Positions 37,677 through 45,560 of a DNA stretch of 64,000 bases are shown one piece after another. The notes beneath the pieces are model-generated. The model was given only the letters and a program-made list of their open reading frames with translations, had not been told where the DNA came from and ran no database searches. A program made the translations under genes and the position numbers. The stretch is from Bradyrhizobium arachidis (GTDB taxonomy: Bacteria; Pseudomonadota; Alphaproteobacteria; Rhizobiales; Xanthobacteraceae). The stretch's first letter is position 1, and every line of letters begins with the position of its first letter. The stretch covers positions 6,324,001-6,388,000 of the forward strand of contig NZ_CP030050.1 in NCBI RefSeq assembly GCF_015291705.1, given 5' to 3'.

Positions 37677-38050
37677 TCACGGAGCGGGACAAGAGACAGC
37701 TTGCGGCGATCATTGCAATTGTAAAGCCTGCTCATAGTCTCGCCGCGCGACTGGATGAGTTAACCAATGAACAACGCAGTTGTTACGCCGAATGGCGAGC
37801 AAGTTATGAGAAGTGGATCGAAAGATGCAGGGCGCAATGCCCGGAAGATGATGACCCGGATGCGTGTCTTTATTGCCGATCTCTTGAAGATGAAGATTAT
37901 GGGCCAACGCTACCCCGCGAAAATTACGAACCAAAGCTTCGACGCGATGTGAGAATTGCTCTGTATGGTCTAGACAAGTTCATTTGGGCCAATGCAACCG
38001 AGGAAGAAGCTGAGCGGATTTACAAGGATTATTGCGATGAACAACGTTGA
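37673..38050 (+). CDS. Hypothetical protein with Cys cluster
   Basis: This 125-aa acidic protein has RCRAQCPEDDDPDACLYCRS at residues ~51-70, a four-Cys cluster (CxxxC...CxxC) that could bind zinc. It overlaps the upstream gene by 4 bp and the downstream gene by 14 bp, so the three are one operon. The function cannot be assigned. Confidence 0.6.
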   Translation: MITERDKRQLAAIIAIVKPAHSLAARLDELTNEQRSCYAEWRASYEKWIERCRAQCPEDDDPDACLYCRSLEDEDYGPTLPRENYEPKLRRDVRIALYGLDKFIWANATEEEAERIYKDYCDEQR

Positions 38051-38558
38051 TAGACTTCCCGAAGGTTGGCACATGATCCGCGTAGAGCATCCTACGCCGA
38101 TCATCTACACTTTCGGCGCTGAAGTCGATCCGTATACATGGCAGTCGTCACCATCAACGTTTAGATTTTTCGTAACGGCAAAGCAATTCAACCGCAAGCA
38201 CGGTCAGCATGAAGCAAACAGGCGACCAAACATTCAACATGTAACGGCGTTGATATTGAGCGGGATGGCCGAACCATTTCGCATCGCTAAAGATGCTCTT
38301 GGGCATGACAATCTGTTGGTCAACGCTGAAACGTTGCTCAAGATCGTTACGTTTCACTCTATGCGCAAAAACAATCCGGGCGGCGCATTCAAAGCTCGTG
38401 AGCTTGCACTATTGTTCGAAGAGTACACCAACCAGAAAAACGATGCTCTCGACTGGCTCAAAACGATTACTCCACGCGACCGCGCGCTCGCCTTTTTGAC
38501 GATTTTGCATGAAATGATTGAGTGGAAACAGCGATACGGTTTATCAGACGAACCGTAG
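38037..38558 (+). CDS. Hypothetical protein of the integrative element
   Basis: This 173-aa protein begins at the ATG at 38037, which overlaps the previous gene by 14 bp. It contains WHMIRVEHPTPIIYTFGAE and FKARELALLFEEYTNQKND, with mixed alpha/beta composition. No family was recognised. It ends shortly before the IS3 OrfA relic, so it is the last gene of the element's operon before the RiPP region. Confidence 0.6.
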   Translation: MNNVDRLPEGWHMIRVEHPTPIIYTFGAEVDPYTWQSSPSTFRFFVTAKQFNRKHGQHEANRRPNIQHVTALILSGMAEPFRIAKDALGHDNLLVNAETLLKIVTFHSMRKNNPGGAFKARELALLFEEYTNQKNDALDWLKTITPRDRALAFLTILHEMIEWKQRYGLSDEP

Positions 38559-38586
38559 TATTTTCCAATCCGAAACAACAGAGGAT

Positions 38587-38739
38587 GGCCTCGTCCATCA
38601 CGCCAAACTTAGCCTTCCATTTGTGGATGCTGGCGTCGCTGACGCCGTGCTTGCGGCAAAGATCGGCTACCGAAACCCCGGCCGCGCACTCCTTCAAGCT
38701 CCCGATGATCTGCTCTTCCGTAAAACGAATACACTTCAT
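38587..38739 (-). pseudogene. IS3-family OrfA remnant (N-terminal 51 codons)
   Basis: The minus strand encodes MKCIRFTEEQIIGSLKECAA, then VADLCRKHGVSDASIHKWK, the HTH part of IS3/IS407-type OrfA proteins. Homology stops after GVMDEA at 38587 and the rest of OrfA and OrfB are absent. It lies 190 bp beyond the end of the RiPP operon. A second IS3 relic is on the far side at 44620-45560, so the cluster may have moved with these elements. Confidence 0.8.
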
Positions 38740-38929
38740 GCTCTGGTCTTCGTGGTGGGCCAGAGCGAACTTCAAACTGGATTAAGCCCTTGCGGCACGG
38801 TCAGATTGGTAAGCATGAAACAGCGGTGTGCTTGCCAAAGCTGGAGCGAAAAAATGTGGAGCGATGGCAGTCCGGCTCAACCCTGGCCGACGATCGAACC
38901 GGCGAGCAAGGGTTTTTCCCGCGGGTCAT

Positions 38930-40096
38930 TCAAGAGGCTGCTTCAATAGGGCGCCCAAGTGTGCAACCAAGAAGTGCAAACTGCTCTTTGCCATCAATGC
39001 GCAATACTTGCTCTAGTCCGTCTTCCACGAACGCGGCAATTGGACATGATCCCAGTCCTAATCCCTCTGCGGCCAATTGCAAATTCTGCCCGAGGAATCC
39101 AATATCCATACACATATAGCGATAGGATCTAGCACCATACTTCCATTTCACCCGCGCGTAGTTACCCACAAGTACGATGACGACTGCTGCGCGATCAACC
39201 GCTCGATTTTGAAAAAAAATCGAAGCCAATAGAGATGAATAGTCACCACCCTCAATCAGCTCCAGTGAGCGACTCAGCGAATGATATCGGTAGAGTCCCA
39301 TCGCCAATCGCTCAACGCTTCGCGCGAATAGGTATACGTCGGGTGACTGCAGCCCTCCAGTCGAGGGAAAGGTGCGAAGAGCCAAATTCTGGTATCCATA
39401 TGCCGGCGCCGTACCAGTTACGCCACATGCGTGCTCCAACAACGTTGCAAGCTCCACGAGCCGAACGGCACTCTCCGCATAGTCTCGTCGCGAACGCCTG
39501 TCACGAAGCAATTGTGTCAAGCTAGTCAGAATCGGCTGAGGGGTCGGCAGCTGTATCCATCGGGGGTCGCGTTCAAAGTTGGGGACCGAAACGGGGGCGT
39601 AGTAACTCCCATTATTCTCCAACTCAGCGCTAACAAGTCCAGTATGGCCGCGATCCACGCTCAAGTGTCGTGTCTTTACATACTCGTTGTAAAATAGACC
39701 TACGTCCTCTTCCCAAAACCGTTCCCCGGACGCGACGTCTTTTATTGTTGGCAGAAGCCGTAGCGCTTCTGGCTCCGAGAGCAACTCTACTAGGCTACAA
39801 AGTTCTTTTTGAGCGGAAACACGCATGCTCTTGTAAGCAACAGAACTCTCCACATGACCCGAATCAACTGGCGTCTCGATACCGTATTCAGGTGTAGCTG
39901 CGTTCCCCTTGCCGCTATCGATGCGATGGCTTTCTGACATCCACTGAGAAAGTTGATCTATTTTTATTCCGAACTCCTCAGCGAAACGCCGCATTATTTG
40001 CTGTCTTGACGAAGCCCGCTTTCTGCTTGCCGTTTTAGCTATCCGGCTTTTATTTGCTGTTTTAGCTATCCGGTTTCTGTTTGCCGTTTTAGCCAT
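38930..40096 (-). CDS. SagB-type flavin dehydrogenase of the RiPP cluster (B1)
   Basis: This 388-aa nitroreductase-fold protein matches the SagB/McbC family, which oxidises azolines made by the YcaO enzyme to aromatic azoles using FMN. The flavin-contacting RDRRSRRDY is at residues 198-206, and LGQNLQLAAEGLGLGSCPI is the usual C-terminal motif. The N terminus has a basic triple repeat of 9 residues (AKTANRNRI, AKTANKSRI, AKTASRKRA), which is not usual in the family. GGTGAGGAAAC precedes the ATG. It is the last gene of the operon. Confidence 0.88.
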   Translation of the reverse strand: MAKTANRNRIAKTANKSRIAKTASRKRASSRQQIMRRFAEEFGIKIDQLSQWMSESHRIDSGKGNAATPEYGIETPVDSGHVESSVAYKSMRVSAQKELCSLVELLSEPEALRLLPTIKDVASGERFWEEDVGLFYNEYVKTRHLSVDRGHTGLVSAELENNGSYYAPVSVPNFERDPRWIQLPTPQPILTSLTQLLRDRRSRRDYAESAVRLVELATLLEHACGVTGTAPAYGYQNLALRTFPSTGGLQSPDVYLFARSVERLAMGLYRYHSLSRSLELIEGGDYSSLLASIFFQNRAVDRAAVVIVLVGNYARVKWKYGARSYRYMCMDIGFLGQNLQLAAEGLGLGSCPIAAFVEDGLEQVLRIDGKEQFALLGCTLGRPIEAAS

Positions 40097-40157
40097 GGAG
40101 TTTCCTCACCTGACACCATATACCCAAACGAACTTAGCTTATCATCGACTTTTCCCT

Positions 40158-40919
40158 TCAACGTCGAGAGCAAAGAAGCGCAACAACGCACTCTTCTAAA
40201 CCGTCGCACTCCATAGTCTGGTCGACATCCGCGTCTATGAACTCCAAATAGCAGTCCAAGTCGATCCCACCGGCCGCTGCTGCTCTAGTAATTTCGCGGC
40301 AGAGCTGGCCAGCTTCCATGAGGGCGTGCCGATACCCTCGGGCTCCAAACAAGAGATCATTTCTGGCGAAGCTTGCGACTACCGCAATCAGCGGGAATGA
40401 TAAGTCTTCACTAGGAGTATTTCCCAAAACCGCCGTCGATCTCTTCAGACTGTCCAGGTGAATTTCATCTATCTGCTTGGCTATGTAAACTACTCCGGAA
40501 ACCGGCTCTAAGATACCAATGGTCGCATTTACAACCACCCGAACCTCGCAGGTGTAGTAAAATTGGAGTAGCGCCGGATGAGCCAGGCTCGACAACAGTG
40601 CTTGCCACGGCGGGTCGACCTTGAGCATCGTGTATTCTGATCGTCGAAGGATGGCCGATCGGCGCCTCGTGAAGTCTGCTCGGAGTGAAGCCGGATCGAT
40701 TGATGCGGCACCTACTTCACTTGCCATGGACGGAAAATACTTGCTATTTGCGTGATAGAGTTCCGCGACCGAAACATTCGGGGACAAGGAACGCTGTCTG
40801 TAATCGGACACGCTATGCTTCTGAATCCGTGTTGTCTTCAAAGGCCATTCGATCGGAGATAAAAGAAGCTCTTCGTAAAGATCCTTTGGGGTCCTCGATC
40901 GCTCACCCAACTCACGCAT
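40158..40919 (-). CDS. Second SagB/McbC-like nitroreductase-fold protein (B2)
   Basis: From the ATG at 40919 this frame encodes 253 residues of a nitroreductase-like protein. FGARGYRHALMEAGQLCREI matches the C-terminal flavin-side segment of McbC-type proteins, while the flavin-contacting Arg cluster is less clear than in B1. It may be a second dehydrogenase or a non-catalytic partner. A GTG at 40949 also starts in frame. The same frame is open back to the stop of the YcaO gene (TAG at 40981-40983), so D and B2 lie in one frame divided by a single stop. Confidence 0.78.
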   Translation of the reverse strand: MRELGERSRTPKDLYEELLLSPIEWPLKTTRIQKHSVSDYRQRSLSPNVSVAELYHANSKYFPSMASEVGAASIDPASLRADFTRRRSAILRRSEYTMLKVDPPWQALLSSLAHPALLQFYYTCEVRVVVNATIGILEPVSGVVYIAKQIDEIHLDSLKRSTAVLGNTPSEDLSFPLIAVVASFARNDLLFGARGYRHALMEAGQLCREITRAAAAGGIDLDCYLEFIDADVDQTMECDGLEECVVALLCSRR

Positions 40920-40980
40920 TGGACGCCCTTCCCTTCGCAGAAAGAACACCGGGATCCTATACTTTCCGCCTCGCAGGTCC

Positions 40981-42402
40981 CTAAGGGAATGGAAGCGGAA
41001 GTCGATTCAGTTCGTCGTAAGTTAGTCTGCCGTGTTTTAGGCCCAATTGCATGGGGACATCGTAATATCTTGGATGTCCGAAATATCCATGTGAGGGTAA
41101 GTGCGCGTGGGTCAATTGTGGCATGAAAACTTTTATCAAGTGCGCGTCAGGCCAACATGAATCGCTAAAGTCAAAGAGGATCGGGTCTATATTGCGTTGC
41201 AAAAGCAATTCTCTGACCGCGTCATACTCTCCATTCAGATCACTGCCCGAGATCGACGGCACTTGATCCCAGGCCACCCGGGCTGGACCATCCGCATACC
41301 ATGACAGCAAGGACAGATTCTCCTTGAAGCCATAATATATCAATGCATAGTAAAAATCTGTTAGATCTGAAAGTTGGCTGTCGGGCCTAATGTGGTCCCA
41401 CGCGTGCGGCGTCAGCGCGTAGCCAATCTGCGCCTGACCGATCTCAAAGACAGCCTGTATCAAGGCGCGATCGGGTTTTCCCCATCCGCCCCCGCCCGCT
41501 AAAAGGGCCCTTCCGTCCCGCGACTTATCAAAAGTCATCACTGTGAAGACCGGAAGGGGAATATCAAGCGTGTTCAGGAGTACTCGGGCCTTCTGAATAT
41601 ACGGGGTCATCATCCGAGGAGCGCTTTGCTCAGTGTTATTTTTTAAAAATTCAACCAGATCAATGTCAACAACTGCGGGCGGCAGTTTGCAGTACCAGGA
41701 CAGATTTATCGCGTCCCTTTCCACGTTCTCGTAGATCCCGTGTAAAACCGCTTGACGAAAGTTCGTATGAAAGACCAATCCCCCGCTCGTCGCGTAGCCG
41801 ATGCGCGCCTCTTGAGGAAATGCGCACCAATGAAAGGCAACGAGCTGGGCAGGAACATACACATCTTGGGCGGCAAAGAGGCGCTTGCCCTGTAACCATG
41901 CGACCGGAGTATCTTCTGTAAACGGAGCAAACGGAAATTCTTCCTTGGCATACTGTTCCACCGCGAATAAAGGAAGCTCTCCTGGTGGAAGCGCCGGAAG
42001 CCCACGCGCTTTTAGTTCGTCGTATGTACCGAACTCGGCGCGGTCTCGTAGTAGTCGAGTTTGAAGGGCTGCCAAGATACGTTCACAAGCCTCCCCCATA
42101 TTTCCGAGGAAAGCCTGCTTCATTGTAGGGCCCTTGCCACCAATTGGTATAGCCACTGAATCCCAGAGTGGACTCTTGCCGACAAGATCGCCGAGCAGGC
42201 GACCAACAGGTGAGTGGCGGCAAGAGGTGCCGTACATTGAGAGGTCAAGGAGTTTCGGACGGTGGATGCTGACGGCTGTTACCGGGCCAATAGATTGATT
42301 GTAAAGCCGCGGCACAACTTCATATTGCAAGCGCCGATTCTCGTCATAGAACGAGTCGAAAAGTTCAATTCGCTCGTTAAGATTTGTTGCTTCTAACACC
42401 AT
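40981..42402 (-). CDS. YcaO-type cyclodehydratase (D protein, SagD-like)
   Basis: This 473-aa protein catalyses ATP-dependent cyclisation of Cys/Ser/Thr to azolines. The YcaO ATP-binding signature GNMGEACERILAAL and the later GIYENVERDAINLSW are present. The C terminus RLPLPFP has the PxPxP motif seen in azoline-forming YcaO proteins. The frame extends to a TTG at 42438; I prefer the ATG at 42402 because the SD is no better upstream. It overlaps the C-protein gene by 26 bp, so translation is coupled. Confidence 0.9.
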   Translation of the reverse strand: MVLEATNLNERIELFDSFYDENRRLQYEVVPRLYNQSIGPVTAVSIHRPKLLDLSMYGTSCRHSPVGRLLGDLVGKSPLWDSVAIPIGGKGPTMKQAFLGNMGEACERILAALQTRLLRDRAEFGTYDELKARGLPALPPGELPLFAVEQYAKEEFPFAPFTEDTPVAWLQGKRLFAAQDVYVPAQLVAFHWCAFPQEARIGYATSGGLVFHTNFRQAVLHGIYENVERDAINLSWYCKLPPAVVDIDLVEFLKNNTEQSAPRMMTPYIQKARVLLNTLDIPLPVFTVMTFDKSRDGRALLAGGGGWGKPDRALIQAVFEIGQAQIGYALTPHAWDHIRPDSQLSDLTDFYYALIYYGFKENLSLLSWYADGPARVAWDQVPSISGSDLNGEYDAVRELLLQRNIDPILFDFSDSCWPDAHLIKVFMPQLTHAHLPSHGYFGHPRYYDVPMQLGLKHGRLTYDELNRLPLPFP

Positions 42403-43570
42403 TCTGCGCCTGATGTTTTCCTTGATGAAACAACTCAAGCGGTTCCGGACTATCTATATCTAGAAGGTCGAGAGGCAGCGCGGCCGTATACTCGGGTCTG
42501 TCGCGGGAACACACCGGGCACCGCGGCAATCTTAGAACGTCTTCAACGTCCACCAACATGCGATCAAAGTAGATCGACTGCACTCGCCCCAGTACAAACG
42601 ACTTGTTCTGCAAAAGAAATTGTAAAGCGGCAAAGGAAGCATATCCTCCGACGACCTCAGCAAACGCTGGTAGCCCCGGAAAGTACGAGCAAGCTCCGCG
42701 CCGGATAATGTGTTGCCTATACCTACGCGACATTTGCTGACTGATTACAGGCGCCTCGCTCAGCGTGCGCAGACAGTTGTAACATGCTGTGTAAGGGGGC
42801 AGAAACGCGGGGCCTACTAACCCGATATTACCATCCACCATCGCCATCATCCACGGTCGACGGTTTTTGACGCAAACCCGATTGATCAAATGTAGGAGCC
42901 GCAAGTCGGTCTGCTCCAATGCAACTATCGTCAGATCGGCAGCCAGGATCGCCTGTTGTACCCCATCGACATCCAATTTCGCGTCGATAGCCGCAACTCC
43001 ACCGCTACCTGCCGCGGCGAGTAGGGCAGCTGCGGTATCGTGAGCCTTTCCATCAACAATTTGGTGGCCTAGTCCAAAAAGCGGGAGAGAAGCTCTCCAC
43101 ACTTCGTCCACCTTTCGGTCATCTAATAGATTGAGCTGAGGGACACCACTTTCAGCCAATCCGTGGGATATGCGAATGCCTACCGGTCCTAAACCTACTA
43201 TGCTGACCTTCTTATTTTGAAGAGAGGATTGGTCCCCGTAGGTGTACTTCAAGTACTGCTGCACCGGCGATTCAGTTGCGGCTGTGAGCAGCCCCTTCGC
43301 TACGAGATCCACTACAATCCGGCGCACCTTTTCTAACGGAACACCCAACGATTCTCCTAAGTGTTCCATTGTCTTAGGAGATTCGGAGATCGAGTCGAGA
43401 AGGCGGCCAAGGACACCTGTAAGTCCGGCGTCACGGAGTAGTTCCGCAGGTTTGGAGCGCGATCCAAATTGAATGAGCACTTCATCGGCGCCAAGGACAA
43501 CTACATCGAGCCCCTGCGCGACGGCCAAATACGCACAGTCCTCTGCGCAAGACGGTTGCTTCATCGACAT
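42377..43570 (-). CDS. ThiF-like leader-peptide-binding protein (C protein, SagC/TOMM type)
   Basis: This 397-aa protein is the E1-like partner of the YcaO enzyme. A winged-helix region (residues ~20-100) likely forms the RiPP recognition element that binds the precursor leader. A Rossmann motif VSIVGLGPVG is at 122-131. Two CxxC pairs, C263/C266 and C351/C354, can bind structural zinc. It is preceded by two 15-bp tandem repeats and follows the precursor gene by 250 bp. Known family members guide the precursor to the cyclodehydratase. Confidence 0.9.
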   Translation of the reverse strand: MSMKQPSCAEDCAYLAVAQGLDVVVLGADEVLIQFGSRSKPAELLRDAGLTGVLGRLLDSISESPKTMEHLGESLGVPLEKVRRIVVDLVAKGLLTAATESPVQQYLKYTYGDQSSLQNKKVSIVGLGPVGIRISHGLAESGVPQLNLLDDRKVDEVWRASLPLFGLGHQIVDGKAHDTAAALLAAAGSGGVAAIDAKLDVDGVQQAILAADLTIVALEQTDLRLLHLINRVCVKNRRPWMMAMVDGNIGLVGPAFLPPYTACYNCLRTLSEAPVISQQMSRRYRQHIIRRGACSYFPGLPAFAEVVGGYASFAALQFLLQNKSFVLGRVQSIYFDRMLVDVEDVLRLPRCPVCSRDRPEYTAALPLDLLDIDSPEPLELFHQGKHQAQNGVRSNKS

Positions 43571-43583
43571 ACAATTAGCCCTA

Positions 43584-43613
43584 CCTGAGCGGGCTCAACC
43601 TGAGCTGGCTCAA
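43584..43613. repeat. Tandem 15-bp repeats upstream of the C gene
   Basis: CCTGAGCGGGCTCAA (43584-43598) and CCTGAGCTGGCTCAA (43599-43613) are adjacent copies with one mismatch. Each is internally a dyad (GAGC-n-GGCTC). They are 14 bp before the C-gene ATG. They may be an operator or stabilise the mRNA between the precursor and enzyme genes. Confidence 0.7.
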
Positions 43614-43823
43614 ACGCCTTCGACGGTGACCGTGCCTTCAGAGATAACACCGTCCCGAGCAAACTGAGCCGCTCGACGTGTTTGTAGAGCAGACCTAATA
43701 ACCGGACCGCCACTCCTTGCCGACAGGTTAGCCGCCCATGCATCAACCGCCCGCGGCAGCTGCCCTGTCACCGCGTGCTGTTGGTGCGGACATGCTCTTG
43801 ACCGCGAAGGGTCCACTCGACCA

Positions 43824-44276
43824 TTAGGACTGACCGCCGGCTCCTTGAGGCCCTCGCATACCACTCACAGCAAGATCCCACCCCCAACACCAACCGCCCC
43901 CGGCTGCGGCCTGACCTTGAGGGCCTTGAGGCGCCCGCATACTACTCACAGCAACATCCCACCCCCAACACCAACCGCCCCCGGCTGCGGCCTGACCCTG
44001 AGGGCCTTGAGGCGCCCGCATACTACTCACAGCAACATCCCACCCCCAACACCAACCGCCCCCGGCTGCGGCCTGACCCTGAGGGCGTTGAGGCGCTCGC
44101 ATACTACTCACAGCAACATCCCACCCCCAACACCAACCGCCCCCGGCTGCGGCCTGACCCTGAGGGCCTTGCGGCGCTCGCATACTACTCACAGGGAGAT
44201 CACTCGACCAAGACCAGCCCCCCAAGGCTGCAGATTGACCACCTTGTCCAGCTGGCGGAAATACGTTGTCAACCAT
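43824..44276 (-). CDS. Multi-core RiPP precursor peptide with 27-residue repeats
   Basis: AAGGAGGAA, 6 nt before the ATG at 44276, fixes the start; the longer frame to 44456 has no such site. The 150-aa product has a short N-terminal part (MVDNVFPPAGQGGQSAALGG), then five repeats at residues 21, 48, 75, 102 and 129. Units 2-5 begin WCWGWD; the shared part is VSSMRAPQ..PQGQ and units are joined by AAAGGG. Cys is at 49, 76, 103 and 130. Unit 1 has WSWSSD instead of WCWGWD and unit 5 is truncated. Cys and Ser are the cyclisation candidates; no Thr is present. It leads the operon. Confidence 0.85.
   Translation of the reverse strand: MVDNVFPPAGQGGQSAALGGWSWSSDLPVSSMRAPQGPQGQAAAGGGWCWGWDVAVSSMRAPQRPQGQAAAGGGWCWGWDVAVSSMRAPQGPQGQAAAGGGWCWGWDVAVSSMRAPQGPQGQAAAGGGWCWGWDLAVSGMRGPQGAGGQS
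43827..44216. repeat. 81-bp tandem repeat array in the precursor gene
   Basis: Anchors of the form ACnACTCACA occur at 43860, 43941, 44022, 44103 and 44184, spaced exactly 81 bp. The middle copies differ by a few bases only, so the array is young or kept uniform. The repeat is coding, so it is not a CRISPR array. Confidence 0.95.
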
Positions 44277-44619
44277 TTGGGGTTCCTCCTTAAAGACATT
44301 TCGCGTCAATGCGGAGAACGAAAACGATTCCACAACCAGGGTGAGAATGCAAGTTTTCAATGGCGCGATCGTTTCGTCGCCGCTCAACTTTTTGGGATGC
44401 TCTTCCCACTTGAAGGGCATCGCGAACCTTGCTCGACTTCTACTGCGCGTGGGCACGTATGGTGCTCAAGACGAGTTCCCACTTCGCCCAAGACAACTGC
44501 GGAGCTTGCCAAATTGGTCGCCCGACTGGCGCCCTCGCCCACAGACGGCGCACTCGAGTCGAAACCAAGGTTTCGGGTGTTGCAGACGTCCGCACGCCGT
44601 GTAGTGGATTTTAGTCACC
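44277..44619. promoter_or_regulatory. Precursor leader region and promoter interval
   Basis: The strand upstream of the precursor has no gene with a good start. The ribosome binding site AAGGAGG is in this interval, next to 44280-44290. The promoter of the RiPP operon should lie here, between the precursor and the IS3 OrfB relic. No specific binding site was recognised. Confidence 0.45.
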
Positions 44620-45560
44620 AATGCGATCCTGATTGACAGCCAAAATAGATTTTCGCTGGGCACGGTCCTCTCCCCCGACCGGCGACGACCGAGATGACCC
44701 GCGGAGCCGGGGCCGCTTGAATCGGTTTGTTAGCTGGCCGCTCTTGATCCCTTTCTATCATGCTGCCAGAGACTCTCTGTCTGTTGCTGTTGCTGTGGGC
44801 TTGTGGTCGAGCGTCAGCGTTGTCCATCGTGTCCAGCCTTGGCGGCCTGCTACGTTCGCGCCAGACCGGCATCGGTGCGGATAGCCGAGTGCCTGATGAA
44901 GGCGACGACCGTTGCAGCATGCGATCCAGTTTGCGATTCCTGATTTGGCCTCGCAGCGGTCGGCATACTTCCAAGATAGATGTCCTCATCCTTGAGCGAC
45001 CGCGACAGTCGCGTCGATAAAGACGTTGTCCATCCTACGACCGCGGCCACCCATGGGAGATCTTAATTCCTGCGCCCGCCAACGCGCCGGTGAAGGTCGC
45101 ACCGGTGAACTGGCTGCCCTGGTCGGTGTTGAAAACCTCCGGCGTGCCGTACTTCGCCAGCGCCTCTTCCAGACCCGCCGCGCGTGTTCGACAACCGCCA
45201 CGCCAGAACCGCATCGCTCGCCCAGTCGCTGACGGCGACGAGATAAAGAAAGCCGCGGCCGATGGGCAGATAGGCGATGTCGGCCGCCCACACCTGGTTC
45301 GGCACAACGATCGTCATGTTGCGCAGCAGATAGATCTTGTGGCCCGACGCTGGCTTGGTCTGTTCGCCTTCGGTCCCAGCGCCGCGATACCCATCTTGCG
45401 CATCAACCGCTGCACGCGCTTGCGATTCAGCATCGCGGTCATTCGCCGCGAGCCCAGGAACCGGCCAGGCGGCGAACAGCTCGTCGATCCGCCGCGTCAG
45501 AGCAAGGTCGTTGTCGTTGGCCCGCCGCGCGGCGGGCGAATGGATTCCGACGACTTATGT
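44620..45560 (-). pseudogene. IS3-family OrfB (transposase) remnant, several frameshifts
   Basis: Across the three minus frames the expected order appears: QVWAADIAYLPIGRGFLYLVA, then EVFNTDQGSQFTGATFTGAL, then MDNVFIDAT, then KDEDIYL and the tail PMPVWRER...IERDQERPANKPIQ. Frame changes at about 45,240, 45,060, 45,000 and 44,900 destroy the gene. DDE residues are scattered. It lies just upstream of the RiPP precursor. Confidence 0.85.

Noticed and set aside
43610..43864. 84-residue frame overlapping the end of the precursor gene
   Set aside because: Not listed as a gene because it overlaps the repeat coding region in another frame and has no clear start signal; kept only as a question.
43827..44216. 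CRISPR-like array of repeats
   Set aside because: The period is exactly 81 bp with no variable spacers, and the array is in frame inside a protein gene with a good ribosome binding site.
44277..44456. Longer precursor reading from 44456 with a 60-residue extra N terminus
   Set aside because: No ribosome binding site precedes that start, whereas AAGGAGGAA stands right before the ATG at 44276.
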